From Alphaproteobacteria bacterium (GTDB taxonomy: Bacteria > Pseudomonadota > Alphaproteobacteria > SMXP01), in contig JAJFIM010000172.1 in the NCBI GenBank assembly GCA_021774995.1, positions 1 to 50,006 of the forward strand: a stretch of 50,006 nt of DNA, given 5' to 3'. Below are positions 16,083 to 23,299 of this stretch, in pieces. The translations under genes and the position numbers were made by a program. Within the stretch, counting starts at the first letter, position 1, and every line of letters begins with the position of its first letter. Under the pieces are notes generated by a model. It worked only from the letters and a program-made list of their open reading frames with translations. It was not told the origin of the DNA and ran no database searches.

Positions 16083-17495
16083 TTAAGCTCTCCCTCTTGT
16101 TTGGCTGCTCTCGGCTTGCTCGTTGTCATTATCGCGGCGCAGCTTGCCCATGACAGACTTGTGAAGCTTCAATTCGCCTGATTTTGCACGGTTTACCATC
16201 GCATTGAAGTAAGCACCGGGCTTCATCACGCGGTTTTCTTCGCGTAAATTCGCCTGATCTGTCAAAATGACACACACAGCGGCACCGATACGGCTCAAGG
16301 TCATGCACGCATGTCCCCATGAGCTTTGGGAAATCCCAAGTTTTCTGTTTAAACGATAGGCTGCTTCAACAAAATCATTGGCGTTCATAGGCCGCGGCTC
16401 CATTGGAAGCTCTGCCTTTAAGCGCTCACTTGAAATATTGAGGAGTTGTTTAAGGGTTACATGCTGAAGACCTGTTGAAAGAATGGTAGACTGTTCGTCT
16501 GATGATTCCTCTTTTTGCTCCGATCTTTTGCTCCCCTCTCCTTTTGAACCGATGTCTGATTGACGCTGTGGATTCTCGGCTACTTCCTCCTGAAGGAAAC
16601 TGGGCGAAGTCCTACTAGTACTTAATTTATTAAGTTGTTTTTTATTTGTATATTTGTAGTGAACGTCATTTGAATCGCCCTTGGGTGAATCTTTCTCCGT
16701 AATTGTATCGTTTTCTAGGCATTTTAAGCCCGCCTGATCGTGCTGCGATGCTTTTGCATTCAATATCTCATAAAGATCCTTATGCTTACCAAGAAGCTCT
16801 CTCAAGGCAATTAAATCCATATAGGTACGAATAGAGATCGCAATTTGCTCATAGCGGCCGGAAAAATCGACGAAATCAGCTTCATCAAGTGTGAATTCCT
16901 CACCAGACTCCCCTGCCCCGCTTTCTGCTTCTAACAATATGCTGCGAATTTGACGACGATACCATGAAATCTGGCGTTTTGTTTCCATCCATGCCTTATC
17001 ATAGAGCTGCTTTTCATGCAGCTTGTCCTGCAATTCGGCTTTCAAGTAAGCCAGAGGCGTTAATTCTGCGCCGAAAGCGAACATGATTTGTCCTGTTTCT
17101 GGGCATCTTTGGCCGAAACGTCTATGATTACCGCTGTCATGCCATGTTAAGGCACCAACCTCAAAGAGCTGTTTTTCAAGGATTTGGATTTGGCGTTCAG
17201 ATACGCCCATATCTAAAGCTGTTCTGGCAAGAGATTGATAAACGATCGGGCGACTCCCCTCCTCCCAGTCAATATCGCGCGTAAAGCTCATATAGTAATC
17301 AAGCAGCGCAATCATGCGCGGTGAAAATCCGGCCTTCTTCCCTGCCCTTTTCACGAGCAGAAGAAGATCATAACGATTGACGTTTTCTTCCAACCCTTCG
17401 AAATCTTCGCATTGTTCAAGTGAGTGTCTTAATTTGGGAGAAGCTATGCGCCCTCCTCCAGGCGTCGTCATTTCTGGTAAAATATGTGTTTGCAT
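16083..17495 (-). CDS. repC: RepC-type plasmid replication initiator
   Basis: This 470-residue protein matches RepC of alphaproteobacterial plasmids. The N-terminal region has Y-D-L-L-L-L-V-K-R-A-G at about 42-52, S-P-R-M-I-A-L-L-D-Y-Y at 58-68 and the winged-helix stretch with M-G-V-S-E-R-Q-I-Q at 96-104. N-H-R-R-F-G-Q-R at about 122-129 follows. A low-complexity linker at about 260-330 is followed by the conserved C-terminal domain. RepC binds its own origin, which in this family lies inside the gene. The order is unusual: repC stands upstream of parA-RHH, and no repAB precedes it. There is no clear ribosome binding site, as expected if expression is limited by an antisense RNA. Confidence 0.9.
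   Translation of the reverse strand: MQTHILPEMTTPGGGRIASPKLRHSLEQCEDFEGLEENVNRYDLLLLVKRAGKKAGFSPRMIALLDYYMSFTRDIDWEEGSRPIVYQSLARTALDMGVSERQIQILEKQLFEVGALTWHDSGNHRRFGQRCPETGQIMFAFGAELTPLAYLKAELQDKLHEKQLYDKAWMETKRQISWYRRQIRSILLEAESGAGESGEEFTLDEADFVDFSGRYEQIAISIRTYMDLIALRELLGKHKDLYEILNAKASQHDQAGLKCLENDTITEKDSPKGDSNDVHYKYTNKKQLNKLSTSRTSPSFLQEEVAENPQRQSDIGSKGEGSKRSEQKEESSDEQSTILSTGLQHVTLKQLLNISSERLKAELPMEPRPMNANDFVEAAYRLNRKLGISQSSWGHACMTLSRIGAAVCVILTDQANLREENRVMKPGAYFNAMVNRAKSGELKLHKSVMGKLRRDNDNEQAESSQTRGRA
16615..16670. other. AT-rich stretch inside repC, candidate oriV
   Basis: Within the linker-coding part of repC the composition shifts to nearly all A and T. The palindrome ACTTAAT-TT-ATTAAGT lies at 16620-16635 and a T-rich run follows. 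RepC replicons are known to carry their origin within repC, at an AT-rich segment of this kind. It coincides with the low-complexity protein linker, so the DNA rather than the protein appears to be constrained. Confidence 0.5.
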
Positions 17496-17523
17496 GTTTT
17501 TTATCGCGAAGTCTGTAAATCAC

Positions 17524-17532
17524 TGTGGATAA
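17524..17532. promoter_or_regulatory. DnaA box in the repC leader
   Basis: TGTGGATAA is the reverse complement of the consensus DnaA box TTATCCACA. It lies 29 bp upstream of the repC ATG. DnaA could assist replication or adjust repC expression. Confidence 0.5.
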
Positions 17533-17568
17533 GGCTGCAGAAAAGGGTTTGCGGAAGTCACTTAAGAC

Positions 17569-17597
17569 TTGCAACCGATTCGGGAACGCGATACCAT
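17569..17597 (+). promoter_or_regulatory. Candidate promoter of the counter-transcribed RNA
   Basis: TTGCAA (17569-17574) and TACCAT (17592-17597) are separated by 17 bp and point away from repC. They place a start near 17604, and the terminator at 17637-17664 would give an RNA of about 60 bases. Confidence 0.4.
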
Positions 17598-17603
17598 TAT
17601 TGA

Positions 17604-17665
17604 AAGATTTAGATGAGGGTATCGCCTTCAAAGTTTAAAAACCGCCGCGCCAACGGCGGTTTTTC
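17604..17665 (+). ncRNA. Candidate counter-transcribed RNA controlling repC
   Basis: RepC replicons carry a small antisense RNA, transcribed opposite to repC in its leader, that limits copy number and causes incompatibility. Here a plus-strand promoter candidate is followed by about 60 bases ending in a strong terminator, all within 170 bp upstream of repC, the expected size and place. The repC leader also holds the inverted repeat GCGATACC (17588-17595) and GGTATCGC (17618-17625). This could switch between antiterminator and translation-blocking folds. Confidence 0.5.
17637..17664 (+). terminator. Strong intrinsic terminator upstream of repC
   Basis: AAAAACCGCCG (17637-17647) pairs perfectly with CGGCGGTTTTT (17654-17664) around a 6-base loop. 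On the plus strand the stem runs into T residues. Because the stem is flanked by A on one side and T on the other, it could also act on minus-strand transcripts. Confidence 0.8.
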
Positions 17666-18062
17666 CTTATCTGGGATGGTTTAAAAGACTGTTGGTGCGC
17701 TCCTTCGAGGTTTGTTGTGGTTAAGTGAAGATATTTGATTCCCCAAGGAAGGGAATCGGAATACCTTAAAGCTATCAGAAACGTGTTACTTTCGCAACCG
17801 ACACATTTGACACTGAATAAACGTCAATACGTAACCTCCGAATAGGTAACTACAGGCTTATAGCCGTGTATAGGACTTCGTAACGTAACTGACATATACA
17901 CATGTAACACTTATTTACATTGTTAGAATGTCTAATTACGTCATAATGTGTATAGTTACGTCACCTTTGACGCTTCTGACGTTAATAAACAGGGTGACAC
18001 AATGGACATTCTTTGCTATTTTTAGGCGTGTCAGAAGTGTTTAAAACTGTAAGGAGTGTCAA
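17665..18062. repeat. Repeat-rich non-coding region before the KfrA-like gene
   Basis: No gene is present. TGACAC or its complement GTGTCA occurs at 17808-17813, 17995-18000, 18028-18033 and 18056-18061. CGTAAC or GTTACG occurs at 17830-17835, 17879-17884, 17884-17889 and 17955-17960, with TTACGTCA at 17936-17943. GTGTATAG appears twice (around 17867 and 17948). These clusters look like operators of the downstream DNA-binding protein, or iterons. The hairpin GATTCCC/GGGAATC lies near 17739-17757. Confidence 0.45.
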
Positions 18063-18710
18063 ATGTCACAAGTGAGCATCACAGAAGCAGCTAAGATGGC
18101 AGGTGTCAGCAGGGCCACAATATATAATGATATTGATTCTGGCACCCTGTCCTTTGAAACTGGGCCTAAAGAAAAAAAGATGATAAACGTCGCTGAACTA
18201 CAGCGCGTCTATAAAACACTCAAATCACCTAATGAAACTGACGAGTCTAAGGATGTTGAAAAACGTCAAGATCGTCAGAATGACGTAACCAACGGGGCAG
18301 GGGGGCAATTTGCTGTTCTTCAAGAGCGTTTAAAAGCTCAAGAAAAACAAAACGAGCATTTAGAGGAGCTATTGAAAAAAGAACAGGACGAGCGCAAACG
18401 CGAACGTGAAACCGCCAAACAATTTGAAGATTACATGAAAGAACAGCTCTCCAATCAAGGCGACAGTATTAAGAACTTTACGCGGCTACTTGAAGATCAG
18501 CGCGGAGCAAAATCAAATGACGATCAGGACGAGTTGAAAGAAACCGTTTTAGCGCTCAAAAAAGAGTTAGACGACCAAAAAGAAGACACACGCAAGAAAG
18601 AAGAAGCGCGCCGTCAGGCGCTCAAAAAACGCCAAGAGCTTGAAAAGAAAGAAGCCGAAGAAGAAGAGGCTGAAAAAAATAAGTCATTTTTCAAAAAATT
18701 ATTTGGATAA
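18063..18710 (+). CDS. KfrA-like DNA-binding coiled-coil protein
   Basis: This 215-residue protein has an N-terminal helix-turn-helix of excisionase/MerR type (I-T-E-A-A-K-M-A-G-V-S-R-A-T-I-Y at 6-21). A long Lys/Glu-rich coiled coil follows from about 80 to 205, with a short basic-aromatic end S-F-F-K-K-L-F-G. A DNA-binding head on an extended coil is the design of plasmid KfrA proteins, which help stabilise plasmids and repress their own promoters. AAGGAGTGTCAA precedes the ATG. The repeats upstream are its probable sites. Sequence identity to KfrA itself is not evident, so the name is by architecture. Confidence 0.65.
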   Translation: MSQVSITEAAKMAGVSRATIYNDIDSGTLSFETGPKEKKMINVAELQRVYKTLKSPNETDESKDVEKRQDRQNDVTNGAGGQFAVLQERLKAQEKQNEHLEELLKKEQDERKRERETAKQFEDYMKEQLSNQGDSIKNFTRLLEDQRGAKSNDDQDELKETVLALKKELDDQKEDTRKKEEARRQALKKRQELEKKEAEEEEAEKNKSFFKKLFG

Positions 18711-18730
18711 TCTGGAGTAGAGGAGGGGGC

Positions 18731-19146
18731 TTATTTTTTTCTCTTCCATATCCAGGGCATTTCAAAATCCATAGACCAAAGGCCGCGCTGTTCATTCTTC
18801 GCGGCTTTTTGCTGTTCGCTATACGCACCTTTGCTGTATCTCGGATAATCAAAAGCAAAGCCGGCACTAACCATTAATGCGGCCACGTCTTCGCCATGAA
18901 CATAACAACGCGCTACAATGCGTTTATAACGGTCGGTATTCACGCGCTCACATTGTAACTGTGCGCCTTTGGTTAAATTTACAAGCCTTTGACGGGCATA
19001 TTTTCCACAAGGGACATTCGAGCCACTTTTGATACAGGTTTGATGATACTCTGGGGCATCAATCCCCCATAAGCGAACCTCTTGGCCGTCAATGGCAAAG
19101 CTATCACCATCCCGAATGAATAAATCATCGGCGAGGGCAGATACAG
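18731..19146 (-). pseudogene. Staphylococcal-nuclease-like protein, 3' part, cut by an insertion sequence
   Basis: The segment encodes the mature nuclease: R-D-G-D-S-F-A-I-D-G, V-R-L-W-G-I-D-A-P-E, C-G-K-Y-A-R-Q-R-L and T-D-R-Y-K-R-I-V-A-R, with the metal-binding Asp and catalytic Arg and Glu of the family, ending W-I-W-K-R-K-K. It reads through to an in-frame ATG at 19183, but that start and the first ~12 codons come from the IS end. The true 5' end, a signal peptide, lies at 20495-20546 on the other side of the IS. Export is therefore lost, unless a cytoplasmic product from 19183 is made. The gene was part of the ardC operon. Confidence 0.85.
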
Positions 19147-19230
19147 TATTTGTGCTTAAGGAGTGAGGTTGGTTGTTCTCCATGTTAAAAAGAAAGTGAA
19201 CATCAACCTTTAAAACAATGGAGAACACCC

Positions 19231-20244
19231 ATGAAATATTATGTCGGATTAGACGTCTCAGTAAAAGAAACTTCTGTATGTATTGTAAATCAGGATGGCG
19301 ATATGATTGCAGAAAAATCAATTTTATCCGAACCTGAAAGTCTCGCTCAATATTTAGAATCTCATGCAATCAAATATGAACGCGTAGGGATTGAGGCAGG
19401 ATGTATAACGCCTTGGCTTTATCACGAATTGACAGCGATCGGATTACCCATGATCTGCATTGAAACACGCCACGCAAAAGCGGCGATGTCTGCACAGAAC
19501 ATAAAAACTGATAAAAATGATGCTCGTGGCATTGCTCACATAATGCGTACTGGATGGTATAAGACCGTACATGTGAAAAGTGACGAAAGCCAAAAAATAC
19601 GCGTTCTTCTAAACAATCGTAAATGCTTGCAAAACAAGGCTATTGATGTCGAAGCTCAAATCAGAGGAACATTAAAGGTTTTCGGACATAAGGTTGGGCG
19701 CATTTCAATAAAGGCTTTTGAGCACAGAGTGAGAGATCTCATTGGAGATAGTGACGAACTCATACTTTATATTGAACCGCTCTTAATCGTACGCGGACAG
19801 TTAAGAACACAATTTCAGAAATTGGATAACATGATAATGCAAATAGCTAAAAATGATATGGTTTGTGAACAATTTATGAGCATTCCGGGAGTAGGGGCTC
19901 TAACAGCTTTGACATTCAAGGCCGCCATTGATAGCCCTAAACGCTTTTCAAAATCAAAAAATGTAGGCGTCCATTTAGGATTAACGCCGCGCAAGTATGC
20001 TTCCGGTGAAATTGATTATAGTGGAAGAATTACAAAATGCGGAGATGCAGGCGCACGATACCATCTTTATATCGCTGCACAGCATCTCATCAATAAAGTT
20101 AAAAAATGCTGCCCCCTTAAAGAATGGGGAATTCGTATCGCAAAAAGATCATCGCCACAAAAAGCCTATGTTGCCGTCGCCAGAAAGCTGTCTGTCATAA
20201 TGCATCGTATGTGGGTGGATGGGACATATTATGAACATGCGTAA
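19231..20244 (+). CDS. IS110-family transposase (DEDD recombinase)
   Basis: This 337-residue protein has an N-terminal RuvC-like DEDD domain: Y-V-G-L-D-V-S at 4-10 supplies the first Asp, G-I-E-A-G at about 53-57 the Glu, and T-D-K-N-D-A-R at about 92-98 the two later Asp. The C-terminal domain has I-P-G-V-G-A-L-T-A near 218-226 and the serine-containing region around S-G-E-I-D-Y-S-G-R-I-T-K-C-G-D. These enzymes insert the element using a bridge RNA. The length is normal for the family and the frame is intact, so it is probably active. GGAGAACACCC precedes the ATG. Confidence 0.95.
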   Translation: MKYYVGLDVSVKETSVCIVNQDGDMIAEKSILSEPESLAQYLESHAIKYERVGIEAGCITPWLYHELTAIGLPMICIETRHAKAAMSAQNIKTDKNDARGIAHIMRTGWYKTVHVKSDESQKIRVLLNNRKCLQNKAIDVEAQIRGTLKVFGHKVGRISIKAFEHRVRDLIGDSDELILYIEPLLIVRGQLRTQFQKLDNMIMQIAKNDMVCEQFMSIPGVGALTALTFKAAIDSPKRFSKSKNVGVHLGLTPRKYASGEIDYSGRITKCGDAGARYHLYIAAQHLINKVKKCCPLKEWGIRIAKRSSPQKAYVAVARKLSVIMHRMWVDGTYYEHA

Positions 20245-20483
20245 GCAAAATACGAAACAGCAAGTCTTATAAAAGAATTCCTGAAAGGGGAATAATGTCC
20301 GGTTAGGACGATAATGAGATGAATATGTGGCCTCCCTTGTGACTTAGATTACGCAGGGCAGATTATATCTCTCGTTTTTGTTTGTAAGGTATCATGAGAC
20401 AGTCTTTAAGCTGATCTCGTAGAGAAGGATAATCCTGACCAGATATTAAGAAAACGCATGGAGTAAGAATATGCCCAGTTGAC
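20245..20483 (+). ncRNA. Candidate bridge (seeker) RNA region of the IS110-family element
   Basis: This region between the transposase stop and the right inverted repeat has no frame of note but contains short hairpins, for example GTCC-GGTTA-GGAC near 20297-20310 and GGATAATCC near 20427. IS1111-type elements encode their guide RNA here. AGGGCAGAT at 20355-20363 equals the left flank at 19134-19142, and TAGAGAAGG at 20420-20428 equals the right junction at 20493-20501. Such matches are expected of target-recognition loops. The ends of the RNA cannot be set by eye. Confidence 0.55.
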
Positions 20484-20494
20484 AAGCACAAATA

Positions 20495-20546
20495 GAGAAG
20501 GGGAGGCGGCCAATACCGCGCATGTAATGATTAAGCATAATCTCAT
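20495..20546 (-). pseudogene. Displaced 5' end of the nuclease gene (signal peptide)
   Basis: ATG at 20546 follows GAGGAATATTAAGAC and encodes M-R-L-C-L-I-I-T-C-A-V-L-A-A-S-P-S, a typical signal peptide start. The frame then meets the IS right end. Joined to the 3' part it gives ...S-P-S, one or a few uncertain residues, then V-S-A-L-A-D-D-L-F, with a good signal peptidase site after A-L-A. This fixes the insertion point and shows the original operon ardC then nuclease. Confidence 0.75.
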
Positions 20547-20619
20547 GTCTTAATATTCCTCATTTTTCAAAAAATCTCTATTACAAATATTCAAATTACT
20601 TGGATAGAGGAGGGGGCGG

Positions 20620-21498
20620 CTATGCCGCCTCCCGCATTTCAGAACTGCTATAAAGAAAATCAACGGCTTTTTGCGCGTGAGACGCCGCCGAAAAAATGAA
20701 TTTCTTGTCGTCTTTAAGCGCTTTGAGCCAGCACGCAATATATTGGGCATGATCGGCGCGTGGCAGGGCTTCAACGCCTGTTGAAGCACAAGCCATAGCT
20801 GCGCCCAATTCGGCTACTAATTCCTCAAAAGCATAATCTGACTTATTAAATTTTTCAGATGGAAAACGATCAAGGCGGTGCTTTGCGCCTGTCCAGTGGG
20901 TTAATTCATGGAGTAGGGTGCTGTAATAGTTTTCCGTGGCCGTAGAGTCAGCGGTATCTTTAAAACGCTCTGGGGAGGGCATATTAATAAAATCGCCAGA
21001 AGGGGAATAATAAGCCTTAATTTCACCATGACGTATATCAGCGCCACTAGCATCAATCAACGCATCTGCCGCGCCTATTGAGGCAATCTCAGAGGGCTTA
21101 AAATCCGCGTCTAGCGCAAACCCTTCCACCTGATCGGCATTGAATACGCGTGACCAACGCGCAAACATGCGCTGTGATTGTTCTTCATTATCATGGCTTG
21201 GCTCTTGTTGGAGCATTTTCCAAAAAACGATTTGAGCGGATTTTTCGCCTTTTTTGACCTGTGCGCCACGTTCTTGCCATTGCTTATATGTTGCCCAGAT
21301 TCCAGATTGGTAGCCTTCACTCATTTGATAAGCCCAGAGCAGGGGAACATTAACGCCTTTATATCGTTTCGCCGTTAAAGCATTTTCTGGCAACTGTGTA
21401 ACCCCATGCCACGGCAATTCAAATTTTCCATTAAGCCCTGCTTCAAGTGCATCTATAATTCTATTTGTAACATCTTGGTAAACATCGTTCTTATTCAT
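20620..21498 (-). CDS. ardC: ArdC-type antirestriction protein
   Basis: This 292-residue protein has the ArdC layout. The N-terminal ssDNA-binding domain spans about 1-125 (Y-Q-D-V-T-N-R-I-I-D-A-L-E-A-G, P-W-H and T-Y-K-Q-W near 70-74). The C-terminal zinc metallopeptidase domain has H-E-L-T-H at 197-201 and a downstream E-E-L-V-A-E at 225-230 as the third ligand region. ArdC proteins protect incoming plasmid DNA from restriction. The ribosome binding site AAAGGAT is good. The exported nuclease gene followed 74 bp downstream before the IS split it. Confidence 0.92.
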   Translation of the reverse strand: MNKNDVYQDVTNRIIDALEAGLNGKFELPWHGVTQLPENALTAKRYKGVNVPLLWAYQMSEGYQSGIWATYKQWQERGAQVKKGEKSAQIVFWKMLQQEPSHDNEEQSQRMFARWSRVFNADQVEGFALDADFKPSEIASIGAADALIDASGADIRHGEIKAYYSPSGDFINMPSPERFKDTADSTATENYYSTLLHELTHWTGAKHRLDRFPSEKFNKSDYAFEELVAELGAAMACASTGVEALPRADHAQYIACWLKALKDDKKFIFSAASHAQKAVDFLYSSSEMREAA

Positions 21499-21985
21499 TT
21501 CACTAATCCTTTAATGAGAGTTGGGTTGCGTCATGCAACCTTGTCTCCGGCGAGGATCGGGTAGCAAAGGTCAAGCGATGAAGGTTTTGGAGAAAACCCT
21601 TGTCGAAAAAATCGGCGAAATATTCTTGTCCTTTTCAAACGCAGAGCTGAAAAAGCAGGAATATGTTCGATCTAATTTTTGGATTAAGCGCTTGACCTGC
21701 GCGAGGCTGAAAGCCTTAGAATAATTTAAACTGTCAAATTATAAATCGTAGATAACACACTGAATTTAATATAAAAGATATATGCTAGACTTACAAAACT
21801 ACTCGTATCGTTTTTAACTAGCGAACATTGCTAATGTTTTACTTTAAGTGAGGGTTTTGCTCTTGGTCTAGGATGTTTTATTCAGACGGGAATTTTAACG
21901 AGTAGGGCAGATAACAACTTTATCCACAATTTCAGTGGATGGAATTGTGGATAGAATAATTAGTTCTGAAAACTATATAACGATC
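21499..21985. other. 487-bp intergenic region upstream of ardC
   Basis: It must contain the ardC promoter. GGTTGC/GCAACC (21524-21529 and 21535-21540) is a small hairpin near the ardC start. A frame from 21521 to 21724 exists, but I do not trust it. The segment 21725-21900 is AT-rich and shows nothing recognisable. DnaA-box-like sites at 21920-21954 are listed separately. Confidence 0.4.
21920..21954. promoter_or_regulatory. Pair of inverted DnaA boxes
   Basis: TTATCCACA (21920-21928) is a perfect consensus DnaA box and TGTGGATAG (21946-21954) is a near-perfect one in the opposite direction. Together they form the inverted repeat ATCCACAATT/AATTGTGGAT (21922-21931 and 21943-21952). A third partial site, GTGGAT, lies between them. 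This could be a secondary origin or a DnaA-responsive operator. Confidence 0.5.
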
Positions 21986-22477
21986 TTATTTGTTTTTATT
22001 CTTTACCGCATCAGCCGGCATTGGTACGCGCGCACTAAAGCCCCAAGTATCATCAAACTCTGCACGTTTTTCCAAAAGATCTGGTTGTGGGGTAGGGGGC
22101 TTTATATGCGGTAGCGGCTTTTTCTTGGTCTTATTGCCACCCTTATCCAGTCTTGGAATTGAGAGTTTTGATTTCTGGTATTGGATTAGAAGGTTATTAT
22201 CGTCTGTACAGACAACAAGTTCGGCCTCTACAGGATACGTGCTTGTGATCTTCAAAAGCTGCCGACCATCAACTTCAATTCCTGCATCGAAAATACCGTC
22301 AAATGCTATGTCCATGCCCTTTTTGTGGAAAGCCGCATCAGTGACAGTAATATGACCTTCCGTTTGCTCTTCGATAAGCAGTGGAAATGGTGCCTTTCGT
22401 TTCTTATTTATTCTTCCGGCTGAAAATTTAACAGCAGCGGCAAACTCTCCAGCATTAACTTTTATCACTGAGGCCAT
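21986..22477 (-). CDS. Small protein resembling one beta-clamp domain
   Basis: The first ~110 of 163 residues follow a beta-rich pattern: V-N-A-G-E-F-A-A-A-V-K-F-S-A-G at 7-21, then alternating strands with V-D-G-R-Q-L-L-K-I-T at about 70-79, and L-L-I-Q-Y near 97-101. This recalls a single domain of the DNA polymerase III sliding clamp. The C-terminus is Lys- and Pro-rich and probably unstructured. It starts 3 bp after the stop of the lipoprotein gene, so the two are co-transcribed. The clamp relation is a fold guess only; the function is unknown. Confidence 0.45.
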   Translation of the reverse strand: MASVIKVNAGEFAAAVKFSAGRINKKRKAPFPLLIEEQTEGHITVTDAAFHKKGMDIAFDGIFDAGIEVDGRQLLKITSTYPVEAELVVCTDDNNLLIQYQKSKLSIPRLDKGGNKTKKKPLPHIKPPTPQPDLLEKRAEFDDTWGFSARVPMPADAVKNKNK

Positions 22478-22479
22478 TA

Positions 22480-22887
22480 TTATTGTGTCTTTTCATTTAC
22501 ATAGATAGCATCACCTTGCAGTGTTTGGTATTCGTCTGTTCCCGAATAGAAAAACCCACCGCCGTTAGTAGAGGGCGTATAACTACTATAGCTATCATGC
22601 TTCTCTCCCATCCCACTGAGAATGACGCCATTAGCTCCTATTTTAGCGGCTTGCTTTTTAAGTTCTTCTACAGCGCGATCCAGAGCATCTTGTTGTGAGA
22701 GAACCTCTACTGCTTCAGATTTTACAATACCAATATTTTCAAAATTTGTTTTAGGCGCGTGGCGATACACTGTTACCAAAGAAGGGTCTATAGGATTACG
22801 TCTCTCGCCCGTAACCAATGCCGATCCCGTGGCGCACCCAACGAGAATTAGCGTTAGCATCAAAATAGAGAATTGTCGTAAAATCAT
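22480..22887 (-). CDS. Lipoprotein with a small alpha/beta domain
   Basis: This 135-residue protein has a lipoprotein signal ending L-V-G-C at 15-18, so it is probably attached to the outer membrane. The next ~80 residues, with V-S-E/K-type strands and A-V-E-E-L-K-K-Q-A-A-K-I-G-A-N-G-V-I, fit the small domain seen in DUF4156 or YbjQ-like lipoproteins. The end is Gly- and Tyr-rich. GAAGGTGATGTT precedes the ATG. It leads a two-gene unit with the clamp-like protein. Its role on a plasmid is unknown. Confidence 0.6.
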   Translation of the reverse strand: MILRQFSILMLTLILVGCATGSALVTGERRNPIDPSLVTVYRHAPKTNFENIGIVKSEAVEVLSQQDALDRAVEELKKQAAKIGANGVILSGMGEKHDSYSSYTPSTNGGGFFYSGTDEYQTLQGDAIYVNEKTQ

Positions 22888-22972
22888 AACATCACCTTCA
22901 TTTTCCTTAAACTAGACACAGTTTATTACAAACTGACCGCTTGCAAAACATAATCTTGAAGGTTGCGTCATT

Positions 22973-23287
22973 TTAATTAATCACATCCCTTAAGACTCGC
23001 AGCAGTAAAAACATCGCATAGGTGTCTTGTTTACAGTATTCAGTAAGGTTATCCCATAGCGTAGGTAATTCGCTCTCAGGTAAACTTCCATTGATGAATG
23101 CTCCGTACTGGCGCATGGCTTCGCCGCCATGACCAATCTCAAGATCATCATAACTCAAATCCGTAAAAGCAGGCAAAACCGCTTTAATTGAAGCAGAGCT
23201 GTTCTGGCTTGGATTATAAAGCCACAGTGCTTTCGGACATTGCAGCCCTCTCACATATTGAGATTTTGATATTTTATGTGACGTCAT
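22973..23287 (-). pseudogene. DUF2779-type protein with a large internal deletion
   Basis: The first ~35 residues (S-K-S-Q-Y-V-R-G-L-Q-C-P-K-A-L-W-L-Y) are the typical start of DUF2779 proteins. The last ~65 (G-G-E-A-M-R-Q-Y with E-Y-C-K-Q-D-T-Y-A-M) are their typical end, a nuclease-like catalytic helix. Family members are several hundred residues long; only 104 remain here, so the middle has been lost in frame. It lies at the left border of the defence island and is probably non-functional. Confidence 0.7.
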
Positions 23288-23299
23288 AGTAATCGCTTA

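Larger units (their letters stand above)
19147..20494 (+). mobile_element. IS110-family insertion sequence, IS1111-like ends
   Basis: The element carries one transposase gene and a long non-coding tail of about 240 bp. TATTTGTGCTT at 19147-19157 and AAGCACAAATA at 20484-20494 are perfect 11-bp inverted repeats, which suits the IS1111 subgroup with its (sub)terminal repeats and 3' non-coding RNA. The outer limits are set by the split nuclease gene and may differ by a few bases. No target duplication is seen, as is normal for this family. A second inverted repeat, TGTTCTCCAT/ATGGAGAACA (19174-19183 and 19219-19228), surrounds the transposase leader. Confidence 0.8.

Noticed and set aside
19184..19369. 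Long N-terminal extension of the nuclease frame
   Set aside because: It runs into the transposase gene on the opposite strand. The real 5' end was found at 20546, across the IS.
21521..21724. 67-residue frame upstream of ardC on the plus strand
   Set aside because: It starts at TTG without a ribosome binding site, its first part coincides with a hairpin, and it lies in the region expected to hold the ardC promoter. The later part looks somewhat protein-like, but there is no support.
6366..22952. CGCTTGCAAA found near 6373, 11887 and 22943 as a possible common binding site
   Set aside because: There are only three copies far apart with different surroundings and no symmetry. Chance is not excluded, and no protein can be linked to it.
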